Assembly (NCBI GenBank): GCA_009846685.1
Contig: VWVY01000003.1
Coordinates: forward strand, 414,984-478,983
Reading direction: 5' to 3'
DNA from: Rhizobiales bacterium SYSU XM002
GTDB taxonomy: Bacteria > Pseudomonadota > Alphaproteobacteria > Rhizobiales > Beijerinckiaceae
Length of the DNA stretch: 64,000 bases
The first letter of the stretch is position 1. The number at the start of each line of letters is the position of its first letter. The notes beneath the pieces were generated by a model. The model ran no database searches and was not told the origin of the DNA. It saw only the letters and a program-made list of their open reading frames with translations. The position numbers and the translations under genes were made by a program. Of the stretch, positions 40,675 to 50,211 are shown piece by piece.

Positions 40675-42282
40675 TTATTCCCCTCTGAGCCTCCTTATAA
40701 GCCCGGCCGTCGAACTGTCGAGCCCGTCGAGCCCCTGCCCGGTCGTCACCGGCAGTTCGAGCCGCGTCGCGAGTTCCTTGCCGAGTTCCACGCCCCACTG
40801 GTCGAAGGCGTTGATGCCCCAGATCGCCGCTTCGACGAAAACGCGGTGCTCGTAAAGCGCGATCAGCCGACCCAGCGTGAACGGATCGAGTTTGCGATAG
40901 AGGATCGTCAGGGAGGGGCGGTCGCCGGCAAACACGCGGTGCGGATTGCCGCCGGCTTCTGCAAGCGTCCGCCCCAGCATCAGCGCCTGGCTTTGCGCGA
41001 GGCAGTTGGCGACGAGCAGGGGGTGGTGTTTGTCGAGATAAGGGTAGGTCGTTCCCTCCGCCGCCAGCAGGAATTCGACGGGAATGACATCCGTGCCCTG
41101 ATGGAGAAGCTGGAAGAAGGCGTGCTGGCTGTTGGTGCCCGGCTCGCCCCACACGATTGGCCCTGTCGCACCGGCAACGGGCGAGCAGTCCTTGCGTACG
41201 GACTTGCCGTTCGATTCCATGTCAAGCTGCTGAAGGTAGGCCGGGAAGCGCGCGAGCCGCTGGTCATAGGGAATGACCGCACGGCTGGGATAGCCGCAAA
41301 CATTTCGATGCCATATGCCGACAAGCGCCAGGAGAACCGGCAGGTTCTCCCCAAGCGCTGCTTCGCGGAAATGCCGGTCCATCGCCTCCGCGCCTTCGAG
41401 AAAACGCTGGAAATTCTGCGAGCCGAACTGGATCATCACCGGCAGGCCGATCGCCGACCAGATCGAATAACGGCCGCCGACCCAATCCCAGAACCCGAAC
41501 ACGCGATCCGGCGCGATGCCGAAATCCGCGACCTTGTCGAGCGCGGTCGAGATCGCCGCGAAATGGTGAGTGACGGCCGCCTCGCCGAGGCTCTCGACAA
41601 TCCAGGCCCGGGCTGCGCGCGCGTTGGTCATCGTCTCGATGGTCGTGAACGTCTTCGACGCCACAATCACCATCGTGCGCCGGGGATCGACGATCTCGAA
41701 AATGTCCTCAAGCTGCGAACCGTCGATATTGGAGACGAAACGCACATCGACCGGCCCCTGATTGGCGTCGTAACACCGCCAGAGCGCTTGAACGGCCATC
41801 GCCGGCCCGAGATCGGAACCGCCGATACCGATGCAGACGAAGGTGTCGATCCTCTCCCCCGTTGCGCCGGTGAGATGACCCCAATGGGCCTTGTCCGCGA
41901 AATCGTAGCACCGCGCCCGCATCGCCGCGATCTCAGGCTTGACATCCATGCCGTCGACCAAAACCGGTGCTTCCGAGAAATCTCTCAGGGCGGTGTGCAG
42001 CACGGCACGGTTCTCGGTGTTATTGATCGCCTCGCCCGAGAACATCGCTGCGCGCTGCGCGGGAACGTCGGCCTTCTCGGCGAGATCGACGAGCAGACGG
42101 AGAATTTCCGACGTCAGCTTGCACTTCGAAAAATCGATGAGGAGATCGTCGAGCCTGAACGAGAACCTGTCGAAGCGAGCGGGGTCAGCGCGGAAGAGGT
42201 CGGAAGTCCGGGTGGACCGGATGGCGGCATGGGCCTTGCGAAGCGCGGCAAGGGCCGGTTCGAGGTTCGGTTCGGTTGTCAT
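40675..42282 (-). CDS. pgi: Glucose-6-phosphate isomerase
   Basis: A 535-residue PGI interconverting glucose-6-phosphate and fructose-6-phosphate. Signatures: [34 protein letters not shown], and the C-terminal [14 protein letters not shown]. The frame is open 42 codons upstream into the puuE-uraD gene, but the ATG at 42282, 1 nt after that gene's stop, gives the normal N-terminus. Close linkage to ureide genes is unusual for pgi and is probably just shared transcription. Confidence 0.95.
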   Translation of the reverse strand: MTTEPNLEPALAALRKAHAAIRSTRTSDLFRADPARFDRFSFRLDDLLIDFSKCKLTSEILRLLVDLAEKADVPAQRAAMFSGEAINNTENRAVLHTALRDFSEAPVLVDGMDVKPEIAAMRARCYDFADKAHWGHLTGATGERIDTFVCIGIGGSDLGPAMAVQALWRCYDANQGPVDVRFVSNIDGSQLEDIFEIVDPRRTMVIVASKTFTTIETMTNARAARAWIVESLGEAAVTHHFAAISTALDKVADFGIAPDRVFGFWDWVGGRYSIWSAIGLPVMIQFGSQNFQRFLEGAEAMDRHFREAALGENLPVLLALVGIWHRNVCGYPSRAVIPYDQRLARFPAYLQQLDMESNGKSVRKDCSPVAGATGPIVWGEPGTNSQHAFFQLLHQGTDVIPVEFLLAAEGTTYPYLDKHHPLLVANCLAQSQALMLGRTLAEAGGNPHRVFAGDRPSLTILYRKLDPFTLGRLIALYEHRVFVEAAIWGINAFDQWGVELGKELATRLELPVTTGQGLDGLDSSTAGLIRRLRGE

Positions 42283-42283
42283 G

Positions 42284-43723
42284 TCAGGCGTCCGGAAGGA
42301 TGTCGTTGAGGCGAAGCCGCGTGATCCGAGAAATTTCGTCGAGCGCACGGGCGAATTCCCGTTCCGGCCCGTTCTGGAGCCGGGTCTCGAAGGCAGTGGT
42401 GATCTCATCCTTGCGCCGTCCCTTCACGGCCATGATGAAGGGAAAGCCGAACCGCGCCTTGTACGCATCGTTCAGCGTGGTGAAGTGTGCCAGTTCCTCG
42501 CCCGTGAGCCGGTCGAGGCCCGCGGAGCGCTGCTCGGCAGTCGAATCGGCGGTGAGTTGCTTCGCGAGTGCCAGCCGCCCGGCAAGATCGGGATGCGCCT
42601 TGATGAGCGAAAGCTGCTCCTCGCGAGAACCCGCGCGCATCGCGGCATCCATCGCGGCGTGCAGCCCTCCCGCGCTGTCACAGGCGCCGGAAAGGCCCTG
42701 CGCGAAGGTGCGGGCCGCCACCCAGGGCGAATGCTCGTAAATCCCGCCGAACCGGGCCATGAACAGCGGCCCCGATAGCTCTGAGGGCCTGTAGCCGCCA
42801 ACCGGCGGATGGTGCATCACCCAATGCCGGGCGATGTCGAGCCGGGTTGCGCACCAGACGTGGCTCTTGCTCTGGATATAGTCGAGAAAGCGTGTCAGCG
42901 CCGCCGCGCGGCCCGGTCGGCCGACGAGGCGACAGTGGAGGCCAACAGACATCATCTTCGGTGCGCTCGCGCCCTCGGCGTAGAGCGTATCGAAGCTGTC
43001 CCGGAGGTAGGCGAAGAACTGATCGCCTGAATTGAACCCCTGCGGCGTCGCGAAGCGCATGTCGTTCGCGTCGAGCGTATAGGGCACGATGAGGAACGGC
43101 CCCTCGCCGCCGCGCCCGTTCGGGCCGGTGGTCCAGTAGGGGAGTTCGTCGGCATAGCTGTCGGCGGAATAGAGGAAGCCACCCTCCTCCATCGTCAGCC
43201 GCAGCGAATTCTCCGACGTACGCCCCTGATAGAAGCCGAGGGGGCGTGCACCGGCAACCTGCTCCTGAACGCGGACGGCCTCGGCGATATGACCGGCCTC
43301 CGCTTCGGCCGGAAAGCCGCGGTAGTCGATCCATTTCAGGCCGTGGCTGGCGATTTCCCATCCGGCTTCGTTCATTGCCGCGACTGCCTCGGGGTTGCGC
43401 GCCATCGCGCTCGCGATGCCGAACACCGTGACGGGAATCGTGCGCTCGGTGAACAGCCGATGGAGGCGCCAGAACCCGGCGCGTGCGCCGTATTCGTAGA
43501 TCGACTCCATGTTCATATGCCGCTCGCCCGGCCAGGGCTGCGCGCCGACGATCTCCGAAAGGAAGGCTTCCGAAGCCGCATCCCCGTGCAGGATGCAGTT
43601 CTCGCCGCCCTCTTCGTAGTTGATGACGAACTGCACCGCGACGCGCGCCTCGCCCGGCCAGCGCGGATGTGGCGCCGCCGCGCCGTAACCGATGAGATCG
43701 CGCGGATAGGGAATGTCGTTCAA
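42284..43723 (-). CDS. PuuE-UraD fusion: allantoinase / OHCU decarboxylase
   Basis: A 479-residue two-domain protein. Residues about 1-305 are a PuuE-type polysaccharide-deacetylase-like allantoinase ([43 protein letters not shown]). Residues about 315-479 are an OHCU decarboxylase UraD ([48 protein letters not shown]). UraD turns OHCU into (S)-allantoin, and allantoinase opens it to allantoate, so the fusion joins two consecutive steps of urate breakdown. The order in the chain is reversed with respect to the pathway. uraH lies 3 nt upstream. Confidence 0.93.
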   Translation of the reverse strand: MNDIPYPRDLIGYGAAAPHPRWPGEARVAVQFVINYEEGGENCILHGDAASEAFLSEIVGAQPWPGERHMNMESIYEYGARAGFWRLHRLFTERTIPVTVFGIASAMARNPEAVAAMNEAGWEIASHGLKWIDYRGFPAEAEAGHIAEAVRVQEQVAGARPLGFYQGRTSENSLRLTMEEGGFLYSADSYADELPYWTTGPNGRGGEGPFLIVPYTLDANDMRFATPQGFNSGDQFFAYLRDSFDTLYAEGASAPKMMSVGLHCRLVGRPGRAAALTRFLDYIQSKSHVWCATRLDIARHWVMHHPPVGGYRPSELSGPLFMARFGGIYEHSPWVAARTFAQGLSGACDSAGGLHAAMDAAMRAGSREEQLSLIKAHPDLAGRLALAKQLTADSTAEQRSAGLDRLTGEELAHFTTLNDAYKARFGFPFIMAVKGRRKDEITTAFETRLQNGPEREFARALDEISRITRLRLNDILPDA

Positions 43724-43726
43724 GGT

Positions 43727-44083
43727 TTAGCTCCCCCGATAGGTCGAATAGGCGAAAGGCGAGCAGAGGAGCGGGACGTGGTAGTGTTCCCCGGCGCTGG
43801 CGATGCCGAAATGCAGCGGCACGATGTCGAGAAACGGCGGATCCGCGAGCGCGGTTCCGGCCTTGCGAAAATAGGCGCCGACATGGAAGCGGAGCTGGAA
43901 CCGTCCGGTACGGAAATTTTCAGCCGCCATCACCGGCTGGTCGGTCCGTCCGTCCGCGTTGGTGACCAGCGTCGCGCGATGGGTCCAGCCACCGTCTGTA
44001 TTCGCTTCGAGGAATTCGATCTCCATCCCCGCGGCGGGTTTGCCAGTGGCGGTATCGAGCACATGCGTCGTCAGGCGGCCCAT
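43727..44083 (-). CDS. uraH: 5-hydroxyisourate hydrolase
   Basis: A 118-residue transthyretin-related protein hydrolysing 5-hydroxyisourate to OHCU. It starts RLTTHVLDTATGKPAAGM, has the conserved His and Arg of the active site (THVLD; FRTGRFQLRFHVGAYF) and ends in the C-terminal YSTYRGS tetrapeptide motif of the family (YRGS). No periplasmic signal is seen, so it is cytosolic. It feeds the UraD domain encoded by the next gene. No urate oxidase gene is in the window. Confidence 0.96.
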   Translation of the reverse strand: MGRLTTHVLDTATGKPAAGMEIEFLEANTDGGWTHRATLVTNADGRTDQPVMAAENFRTGRFQLRFHVGAYFRKAGTALADPPFLDIVPLHFGIASAGEHYHVPLLCSPFAYSTYRGS

Positions 44084-44158
44084 CGGTATTCCCCCGAGTG
44101 ATTCGCCAAAAAGATAGCCGTGCCAACGGCTTTTGCGAGCCCAAAAAGCGATGTTCCG

Positions 44159-45073
44159 TCAATCGGCGAGCGCGGCCGTGACCTCGCGCAAGGTTGCCGA
44201 GAAAAGCAGCAGGGGCGGAGAGGGGCCACCGTCGGCCCGCAAGGTCAGGCCGACCGGGCCGCTGGTGTCGGCCATCGCGAAGGGCAGTTCCGCGAGCGCG
44301 CCCTCCGCGAGATCGAGCGCCACCACGCCGCGTGAGATGATCCACACGGCATCCGAGGTGCGCGTGAAAGCGCGGCCGAAGCCGTCTGCGACCGTTTCGA
44401 TGCGGTCAGGTAGATCGCCGATGCCGTTGGCGATGAGGAAGCGCTCGGCGAGCGGTCGGATCGCCGCGCCACGATCCGGCAGGAGCACCGGAAACTCGGG
44501 CAGGCGCGCCGGGTCGGGCGCCGCGAGCAAAGGATGGCCAAGGCGGACCACGATCGCGATCCGCTCGGAATAGAGCTGGGCGAAAGAAAGCCCCTTCATG
44601 GCTTCGGGTTCACCGAGACGACCGACGACGAGATCAAGCGCGCCTGCGCGGAGTTGGTCGAGCAGATAGCCGTTCGGGCCGGTGACGATGCGCGGGACCG
44701 TCGCGCCGTCGAGCGTGCGGAACCGCGCCACCGCCTGCGGAATGACGCGCGCGGCAACGCTCGGCAGGGCGCCTATCGCCAGCTCCGCGCTCTCGGTCAG
44801 CCGGCCGCGTGCCAGCGCATCGAGTCCCTGTTTGAGCGCCGCGTGGCTCGTCAGCGCGTAGTGCAGGAACATCTCGCCGGCGACCGTGAGCGAAAATCCG
44901 GCCCGCGAGCGGTTCATTAGCCGGGTGCCAACGATGTCCTCCAGTTCTGCCAGCGTCTTCGAGATCGCCGGCTGCGTGAGGCGCAGTGCTGTTGCGGCCC
45001 GGCTGAGACTCTTGCGGCGGCTCGCCTCGATGAACGCCGAGAGATGCCGGATGCGAATCCGTGAATCGAGCAT
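44159..45073 (-). CDS. pcaQ: PcaQ-like LysR family regulator of protocatechuate genes
   Basis: A 304-residue LysR-type regulator: an N-terminal winged HTH (IRIRHLSAFIEASRRKSLSRAA, LRLTQPAISKTLAELEDIVG) and a C-terminal ligand-binding domain (about 95-300). It is divergent from pcaCHGB with a 102-nt gap, as PcaQ is in Agrobacterium and Sinorhizobium, where it activates the pca operon in response to beta-carboxy-cis,cis-muconate. The RIRHLSAFIE start is typical of PcaQ. The symbol rests on similarity plus context. Confidence 0.9.
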   Translation of the reverse strand: MLDSRIRIRHLSAFIEASRRKSLSRAATALRLTQPAISKTLAELEDIVGTRLMNRSRAGFSLTVAGEMFLHYALTSHAALKQGLDALARGRLTESAELAIGALPSVAARVIPQAVARFRTLDGATVPRIVTGPNGYLLDQLRAGALDLVVGRLGEPEAMKGLSFAQLYSERIAIVVRLGHPLLAAPDPARLPEFPVLLPDRGAAIRPLAERFLIANGIGDLPDRIETVADGFGRAFTRTSDAVWIISRGVVALDLAEGALAELPFAMADTSGPVGLTLRADGGPSPPLLLFSATLREVTAALAD

Positions 45074-45076
45074 TTC

Positions 45077-45092
45077 ATAACCTGAAGGAAAT
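45077..45092. promoter_or_regulatory. Candidate PcaQ operator
   Basis: ATAACC (45077-45082) is followed after 4 nt by GGAAAT, a partial match to the ATAACC-N4-GGTTA-type dyad described for rhizobial PcaQ. A second ATAACC half occurs at 45118-45123. Both sit in the AT-rich divergent region between pcaQ and pcaC. Confidence 0.5.
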
Positions 45093-45175
45093 TATTCGAG
45101 ATATTTTCTCATTTTACATAACCGAAGCCCTGAGGCATCGTCAAAGAAACGGGGAAAACCCGGGAGGAAACCCCT

Positions 45176-45556
45176 ATGAGTGATCGCTACGAACGCGGCA
45201 TGGAAACGCGCCGCGCGGTTCTGGGCAATGCCCATGTCGACCGGGCTGAAGCCAACAAGACCCCTTTCGACAAGCCGTTTCAGGATTTCATCGTCGAAGG
45301 CGCGTGGGGCACGGTGTGGCAGAGCCAGCAGCTGACCAAGCGCGAACGCTCGCTGCTCACCATCGCGCTGCTGGCGGCGATGGGGCACCATGAGGAGGTC
45401 GCGATGCATATCCGCGCGACGGTCAACACCGGAGCGAGCCCGGAGGACGTGCGCGAGGCGCTGATGCACGTCGCGGTCTATGCCGGCGTGCCGGCAGCCA
45501 ACACGGCGTTTCGCATTGCCAAGCAGACCTATGCCGAGTTGGCGAAGAAAGATTGA
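45176..45556 (+). CDS. pcaC: 4-carboxymuconolactone decarboxylase
   Basis: A 126-residue AhpD-like PcaC converting gamma-carboxymuconolactone to beta-ketoadipate enol-lactone. Typical residues are in [33 protein letters not shown], and [29 protein letters not shown] precedes the ATG. It is the first gene of the pcaCHGB operon. In Agrobacterium pcaD comes first, and here it is missing. Confidence 0.95.
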   Translation: MSDRYERGMETRRAVLGNAHVDRAEANKTPFDKPFQDFIVEGAWGTVWQSQQLTKRERSLLTIALLAAMGHHEEVAMHIRATVNTGASPEDVREALMHVAVYAGVPAANTAFRIAKQTYAELAKKD

Positions 45557-45593
45557 GAATACCGGGCCAAGGGAACGAAGAGAGGAGAGCACG

Positions 45594-46355
45594 ATGACAG
45601 CGACACCATCGAGCGCGTCGGCCGCGCTGCCGGATTTCATGCGACGCGACCGCGCCTGGCATCCGCCCGCTTTCGCGCCGGGTTACAAGACGACCGTACT
45701 GCGCTCACCCAAATGCGCGCTCCTCTCGCTCGATCAGGGGCCGGGCGAGAAAACAGGGCCGGTGTTCCAGGCTTCGATGTTGCACGAACTCGACAACGAC
45801 CTCGTCTCGAACTACGCCGCCGCCACCGGCTCCAAGGGCCTCGCGATCGGCGAACGCATCATTGTCCACGGCCGTGTGACGGACGAATGTGGTCGTCCCG
45901 TGCCGCGCACGCTGCTTGAGGTGTGGCAGGCCAATGCCGGCGGGCGTTACCGGCACAAGAAGGACACCTACCTTGCCCCGCTCGATCCGAATTTCGGCGG
46001 TTGCGGTCGCACGATGACGGATGAGAACGGACGTTACTTCTTTCGTACCGTGAAGCCCGGCGCCTATCCTTGGCCGAACCACGGTTCGGACTGGCGCCCG
46101 GCGCATATCCATTTCTCGGTATTCGGCGAAGCCTTTGCCCAGCGCCTTATCAGCCAGCTCTATTTCGAGGGCGATCCGCTGATTCCGTTATGCCCGATCG
46201 TCAACACGATCAAGGACGCCGCCGCGATCGAGCGGCTCGTCGCCAAGCTGGACATGGGCGAGCAGCGCCCGTTCGATGCGCTCGTCTATCGGTTCGACAT
46301 CGTGCTGCGCGGCCGCCAGCAGACCTTCTTCGAGAACAAGCGGGAGGGCATGTGA
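45594..46355 (+). CDS. pcaH: Protocatechuate 3,4-dioxygenase beta subunit
   Basis: A 253-residue beta subunit of the intradiol dioxygenase that cleaves protocatechuate to beta-carboxy-cis,cis-muconate with non-heme Fe(III). Iron ligands are expected as two Tyr and two His; candidates are in [29 protein letters not shown], and [12 protein letters not shown]. The start at 45594 follows GAGAG; the frame extends into pcaC but that would overlap. Its stop overlaps pcaG by one base (TGATG). Confidence 0.95.
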   Translation: MTATPSSASAALPDFMRRDRAWHPPAFAPGYKTTVLRSPKCALLSLDQGPGEKTGPVFQASMLHELDNDLVSNYAAATGSKGLAIGERIIVHGRVTDECGRPVPRTLLEVWQANAGGRYRHKKDTYLAPLDPNFGGCGRTMTDENGRYFFRTVKPGAYPWPNHGSDWRPAHIHFSVFGEAFAQRLISQLYFEGDPLIPLCPIVNTIKDAAAIERLVAKLDMGEQRPFDALVYRFDIVLRGRQQTFFENKREGM

Positions 46356-46921
46356 TGCCTGTCGAATATCTCAAGGAAACCCCGTCGCAGACCGCTGGAC
46401 CCTATGTCCATATCGGCACCCTGCCGTCTCATGCCGGGCTGCCGGTCCGTCAGAACGAGACCCTGAACGTCGTTGAGGCGCCGGGCGAGAAGATCGTCGT
46501 CGAAGGTATTGTTCTCGACGGTTCCGGCGCACCGGTAAAGGATGCGATGCTCGAACTCTATCAGGCGAATGCCAAGGGCGAGGTCGGCGACGCGACGATC
46601 TGGGCGCGTGCCGGAGCCGTATTCGAGACCGGGGAATGGCGCTTCGACACCATCCGTCCGGGCGCGCTGGAATGGCGTGGCGGCAAGATGCAGGCGCCGC
46701 ATCTGACGCTGCTGATCTTCGCGCGCGGCATCAACATCCACCTCCACACCCGGATGTATTTCCCCGAGGACGAGGCCGCGCAGGCCAGTGATCCGGCGCT
46801 GAACCGGATCGAGCAGATCCACCGCCGCCGCACGCTCGTGGCGGAGAAGGTCAAGGATGGGCATTACCGCTTCGTGATCCGCCTTCAGGGTGATCAGGAG
46901 ACGGTGTTTTTCGATATGTGA
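46355..46921 (+). CDS. pcaG: Protocatechuate 3,4-dioxygenase alpha subunit
   Basis: A 188-residue alpha subunit, starting [21 protein letters not shown]. It shares the intradiol dioxygenase fold (LDGSGAPVKDAMLELYQANAKG, LLIFARGINIHLHTRMYFPED) but, as in the family, it is structural while PcaH carries the iron site. The ATG at 46355 shares its A with the pcaH TGA stop, implying coupled translation and equal subunit output. Confidence 0.95.
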   Translation: MPVEYLKETPSQTAGPYVHIGTLPSHAGLPVRQNETLNVVEAPGEKIVVEGIVLDGSGAPVKDAMLELYQANAKGEVGDATIWARAGAVFETGEWRFDTIRPGALEWRGGKMQAPHLTLLIFARGINIHLHTRMYFPEDEAAQASDPALNRIEQIHRRRTLVAEKVKDGHYRFVIRLQGDQETVFFDM

Positions 46922-46952
46922 CGGGAACGAAAAGACCATTTCCGGTTTTGCT

Positions 46953-46977
46953 CGAGGGGCGGCTATGCTGCCCCTCG
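46953..46977 (+). repeat. Hairpin between pcaG and pcaB
   Basis: CGAGGGGC (46953-46960) pairs with GCCCCTCG (46970-46977) around a 9-nt loop, ending about 20 nt before the pcaB start. No T-run follows. It may stabilise the upstream mRNA or tune pcaB relative to pcaHG. Confidence 0.6.
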
Positions 46978-46997
46978 CCTATTTCAGAGGAGGGATA

Positions 46998-48335
46998 ATG
47001 GCCGCGCTTACTTTCGATTCCGCGCTTTATGCCGGCCTGCTCTGGGACCCGGAGACGAGCCAGCTTCTCGGTGATGGCGCGGAAATCTCGGCAATGATCC
47101 GCGTCGAGAAGGCACTGGCGAGTGTGCAGGGGCGGCTCGGTATCATCCCGGCCGAGGATGCTCGTCTGCTGACAGCGGCGCTCGATCAGGTCTTCCTCGA
47201 TGCCGGGGCGCTGGGCGAGGGCATGAAGCGCGACGGTGTCGCCGCGCCGGCGCTGGTGATGGAGCTCCGCGCCCAAATCAATGAACCCTTCGCCAACTGG
47301 CTGCACTGGGGCGCGACCTCGCAGGATATCGCCGATCTCGCGTTGGTGCTGCGCCTCAAGCAAATCCTCATGCTGTTCCGGGACCGGCTCGACGGATTGA
47401 TCGGCATGCTGGCCGAACTCACGCGCGAGCACCGGCAAAGCGTTGCGCTGGCGCGGACGCGTTCGCAGCAGGCTGCGCCGACGCTGTTCGGCCTCAAGGC
47501 CGCAAACTGGCTCCAGCCGCTTTTGCGCCACCGCGAGCGGATCGAAGCATTTCTGCCTCGCCTCGGTGTTGTTCAGTTCGGAGGTGCAACTGGCACGCTT
47601 TCGGCGCTAGGCACCGAGGGCATCGCGGTGATGGATGCTCTCGCCGAGGAACTTGATCTCGAACGGGCGACACCGTGGCACACGGCCCGCGACCGAATCG
47701 AGGAATGCGCTGCGTTGATGACGATGATCGCAACCTCGCTTGGCAGGATGGGCGCCGATTTTGTGCTCCTCGCTCAAAGCGAGATCGGCGAAATCGGCTT
47801 TGCTGGCGCTGGCGGCTCTTCGACCCTCCCGCAGAAGCAGAACCCCGTCGTGGCGGAAACCCTCGTCGCTCTGGGCCGTTTCGCCGCAACGCAGATCGGC
47901 GCGATCCATCAGGCCGCGATCCATGTCAACGAGCGCGACGGCGCGGCATGGACGCTGGAATGGCTCGCGCTGCCGCCGCTCGTCGCGGCGACGGGCTCGG
48001 CGCTGTTGCGTGCGGGCGAGGCACTGGAGGCCCTGCGCGTCGATCCCGCGCGAATGCTCGCCAATCTGGAGGCGACACGCGGCCTCGTTCTTGCGGAGGC
48101 GGCGAGCTTCGCTCTCTCTGCGCACCTGCCACGCGGGGATGCGCAACGCCTCGTCAAGGATGCGGTCGCAGCAGTTCTCAAAGGCGAGCGCCATCTCTTC
48201 GACGAGATCGCCGTGCGCACGGAGGCCCCGATCGACTGGAATGCACTTCGCGCGCCGCTCGCCTACCTTTCGACGGCGCAGGCGCTGATTGACCGTGTCC
48301 TTGCTGAAGCCGACGCGATGCTCGGCGCTAGGTAG
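46998..48335 (+). CDS. pcaB: 3-carboxy-cis,cis-muconate cycloisomerase
   Basis: A 445-residue fumarase/aspartase-superfamily enzyme converting beta-carboxymuconate to gamma-carboxymuconolactone. The superfamily signature loop is in GGSSTLPQKQNPVVAETLVAL, with NWLHWGATSQDIADLA and KAANWLQPLLRHRERIE earlier. ATG 46998 is chosen because GAGGAGGG precedes it; an upstream frame overlaps pcaG. It ends the pcaCHGB operon and overlaps the convergent dioxygenase gene by 8 nt. Confidence 0.95.
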   Translation: MAALTFDSALYAGLLWDPETSQLLGDGAEISAMIRVEKALASVQGRLGIIPAEDARLLTAALDQVFLDAGALGEGMKRDGVAAPALVMELRAQINEPFANWLHWGATSQDIADLALVLRLKQILMLFRDRLDGLIGMLAELTREHRQSVALARTRSQQAAPTLFGLKAANWLQPLLRHRERIEAFLPRLGVVQFGGATGTLSALGTEGIAVMDALAEELDLERATPWHTARDRIEECAALMTMIATSLGRMGADFVLLAQSEIGEIGFAGAGGSSTLPQKQNPVVAETLVALGRFAATQIGAIHQAAIHVNERDGAAWTLEWLALPPLVAATGSALLRAGEALEALRVDPARMLANLEATRGLVLAEAASFALSAHLPRGDAQRLVKDAVAAVLKGERHLFDEIAVRTEAPIDWNALRAPLAYLSTAQALIDRVLAEADAMLGAR

Positions 48336-49275
48336 CGAGCGGGGCCAGCCCTGCCTCGATTTCCGCCCGGCGATCTTCGAGGAAGGGGGGCAGCGAGAGG
48401 CGTGAACCCATGCTCTCTTTCGGCTCGTCCGCATGGAAGCCTGGCCCGTCGGTGGCAATTTCGAACAGGATGCCGTTCGGCTCGCGGATATAGAGGCTGC
48501 GGAAGTAGAAACGGTCCACCGGCCCGGAGGAGCGCAGCCCAAGCGCGCGATAGCGGTCGACCCAGTAGGCGTATTCCGCCGCATCCTTTGCCCGGAACGC
48601 GACGTGATGGACTCCACCTGCGCCCTGCCTCGCCGGCGCGAGGTGCGGCTCTCCCACGACATGAAGCTCCGCCGCAGCGCCCCCTTCCCCCATCGCGAAG
48701 ACATGGACGGTCATGCCGTCCTCCCGCGTGAAGGTGCCTGTCTTCCGCATGGCGTAGACCAGTGTCACGAAGCGCTCTGTCGGCTCGATCTCCGGCACGG
48801 AAAGCTCGATCGGACCGAGGCCTTTGATCTGGAATTCGGCCGGCACCGGGCTTTTCGCCCAGGGCGTTCCCGGTGGGTCGTCGGGATCGACGACGAAGCC
48901 GAGACGCTGGCCCTCGGGATCGTCGAAGCAGAAGGCGGCGCGGCCGTTGACCGTTCCAGGCGCATCCGCCCGGAGCCCGTGCGCCCCGATCCGCTCGCGC
49001 CAATAGTCGAGCGCGCCTTGGTCGCCGACCCGGAAGAAGGTGCGTGAGATCGCGTGCGTTCCCCGTTGCTCCCTTGGCATGGGCCATTCGAAGAAGGTGA
49101 GGTCGGTGCCGGGCGTTCCTTCGGCATCGGCATAGAAGAGGTGATAGGCGGAGGTATCGTCCTGATTGACGGTTTTCTTCACCAGTCGCAGGCCGAGAAC
49201 CTCACTGTAGAAGTAGTAGTTGGCGCGCGCATCGGCCGTGATCGCGGTGAGGTGGTGGATACCGTGCAACTGCAT
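48328..49275 (-). CDS. VOC-family ring-cleaving dioxygenase (MhqO-like)
   Basis: A 315-residue protein with two glyoxalase/VOC modules. Module one begins LHGIHHLTAITADARANYYF and module two QGAGGVHHVAFRAKD; the metal ligands are probably the His in GIHHLT, the His in VHHVAF and a Glu in NGILFEIATDGPG. Homologues such as MhqO are hydroquinone-type dioxygenases; the substrate here is not known, but its place next to pca genes fits aromatic breakdown. It is convergent with pcaB. Confidence 0.88.
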   Translation of the reverse strand: MQLHGIHHLTAITADARANYYFYSEVLGLRLVKKTVNQDDTSAYHLFYADAEGTPGTDLTFFEWPMPREQRGTHAISRTFFRVGDQGALDYWRERIGAHGLRADAPGTVNGRAAFCFDDPEGQRLGFVVDPDDPPGTPWAKSPVPAEFQIKGLGPIELSVPEIEPTERFVTLVYAMRKTGTFTREDGMTVHVFAMGEGGAAAELHVVGEPHLAPARQGAGGVHHVAFRAKDAAEYAYWVDRYRALGLRSSGPVDRFYFRSLYIREPNGILFEIATDGPGFHADEPKESMGSRLSLPPFLEDRRAEIEAGLAPLAT

Positions 49276-49340
49276 GAAAGACCTGCCGTATTAAAAAATG
49301 CGTTGATGCCTATATGGAGCCTTATGAGCTCGATTTCTCG

Positions 49341-49352
49341 TGCGTTAACGCA
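49341..49352. repeat. 12-bp perfect palindrome upstream of the VOC dioxygenase gene
   Basis: TGCGTTAACGCA lies 65 bp upstream of the minus-strand dioxygenase start and 114 bp upstream of the plus-strand exonuclease gene. A partial copy (TTTGCGTTAAGC) occurs near 49419. It may be an operator for an unlinked regulator. Confidence 0.45.
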
Positions 49353-49465
49353 AACACGATTTGAATCGCTGAATGCGGGTTCGAATTGCGTCTTCCTCAA
49401 ATTGGCATGAACCGGCTTTTGCGTTAAGCAGCGCCATCAACCCATTCTCTTGAACGGACTTCTTC

Positions 49466-50080
49466 ATGACCATCAGGCTGCACCGCGGCGACCTCGATCG
49501 CGCCATTCCCAAGGGCTCGGTGGTGGCGATCGACACCGAAACGCTTGGGCTTATTCCGCATCGCGACCGGCTCTGCGTGGTGCAGCTCTCCCTTGGTGAT
49601 GGCACCGCCGATGTGATCCAGATCGCACCGGGCCAGCGCAAGGCGCCGAACCTCACGGCGATGCTCAGGGACAAGTCGATCCTCAAGCTGTTCCATTTCG
49701 CCCGCTTCGATCTCGCGGTTCTCCGGCATACCTTCGGCGTGATGCCCTCGCCGGTCTATTGCACCAAGATCGCCTCGCGCCTCACCCGCACCTATACGGA
49801 CCGGCACGGCCTCAAGGACATCACGCGCGAACTGCTCGGCGTGGATCTCTCGAAGCAGCAGCAATCCTCCGACTGGGCGGCGGAAACGTTGACCGAGGCG
49901 CAACTCGCATACGCCGCCTCCGACGTGCTGCATCTCCATGCGCTCAAGGCGAAGCTCGACGTGATGCTGGCGCGCGAGAGCCGCACCGAACTGGCCGAAG
50001 CCTGTTTCCGCTTCCTGCCCTCGCGCGCGCGGCTCGATCTCGACGGCTGGCCGGAAACGGATATCTTTGCGCATAGCTAG
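49466..50080 (+). CDS. RNase D-like 3'-5' exonuclease (no HRDC domain)
   Basis: A 204-residue DEDDy exonuclease. The motifs are AIDTETLGL (D and E), FHFARFDLAVL (D), and AYAASDVLHLHAL (Y and D). It is about half the length of E. coli RNase D because the HRDC domains are missing; such short forms are common in Alphaproteobacteria. The substrate is probably structured or small RNA, but no specific role is established. It sits upstream of the Lpt genes. Confidence 0.92.
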   Translation: MTIRLHRGDLDRAIPKGSVVAIDTETLGLIPHRDRLCVVQLSLGDGTADVIQIAPGQRKAPNLTAMLRDKSILKLFHFARFDLAVLRHTFGVMPSPVYCTKIASRLTRTYTDRHGLKDITRELLGVDLSKQQQSSDWAAETLTEAQLAYAASDVLHLHALKAKLDVMLARESRTELAEACFRFLPSRARLDLDGWPETDIFAHS

Positions 50081-50211
50081 GGCGGCGGTATTAACCGGAA
50101 CCCGCCCTTTTCGGGCCGCGAACTGGCAAATTTCGCGGTTTCGTCATAACTTCGCCATGCAGGATGCGCCTTGCATGGGGCATCGCACAACGAGGGACGG
50201 ATCCAAGCCGT

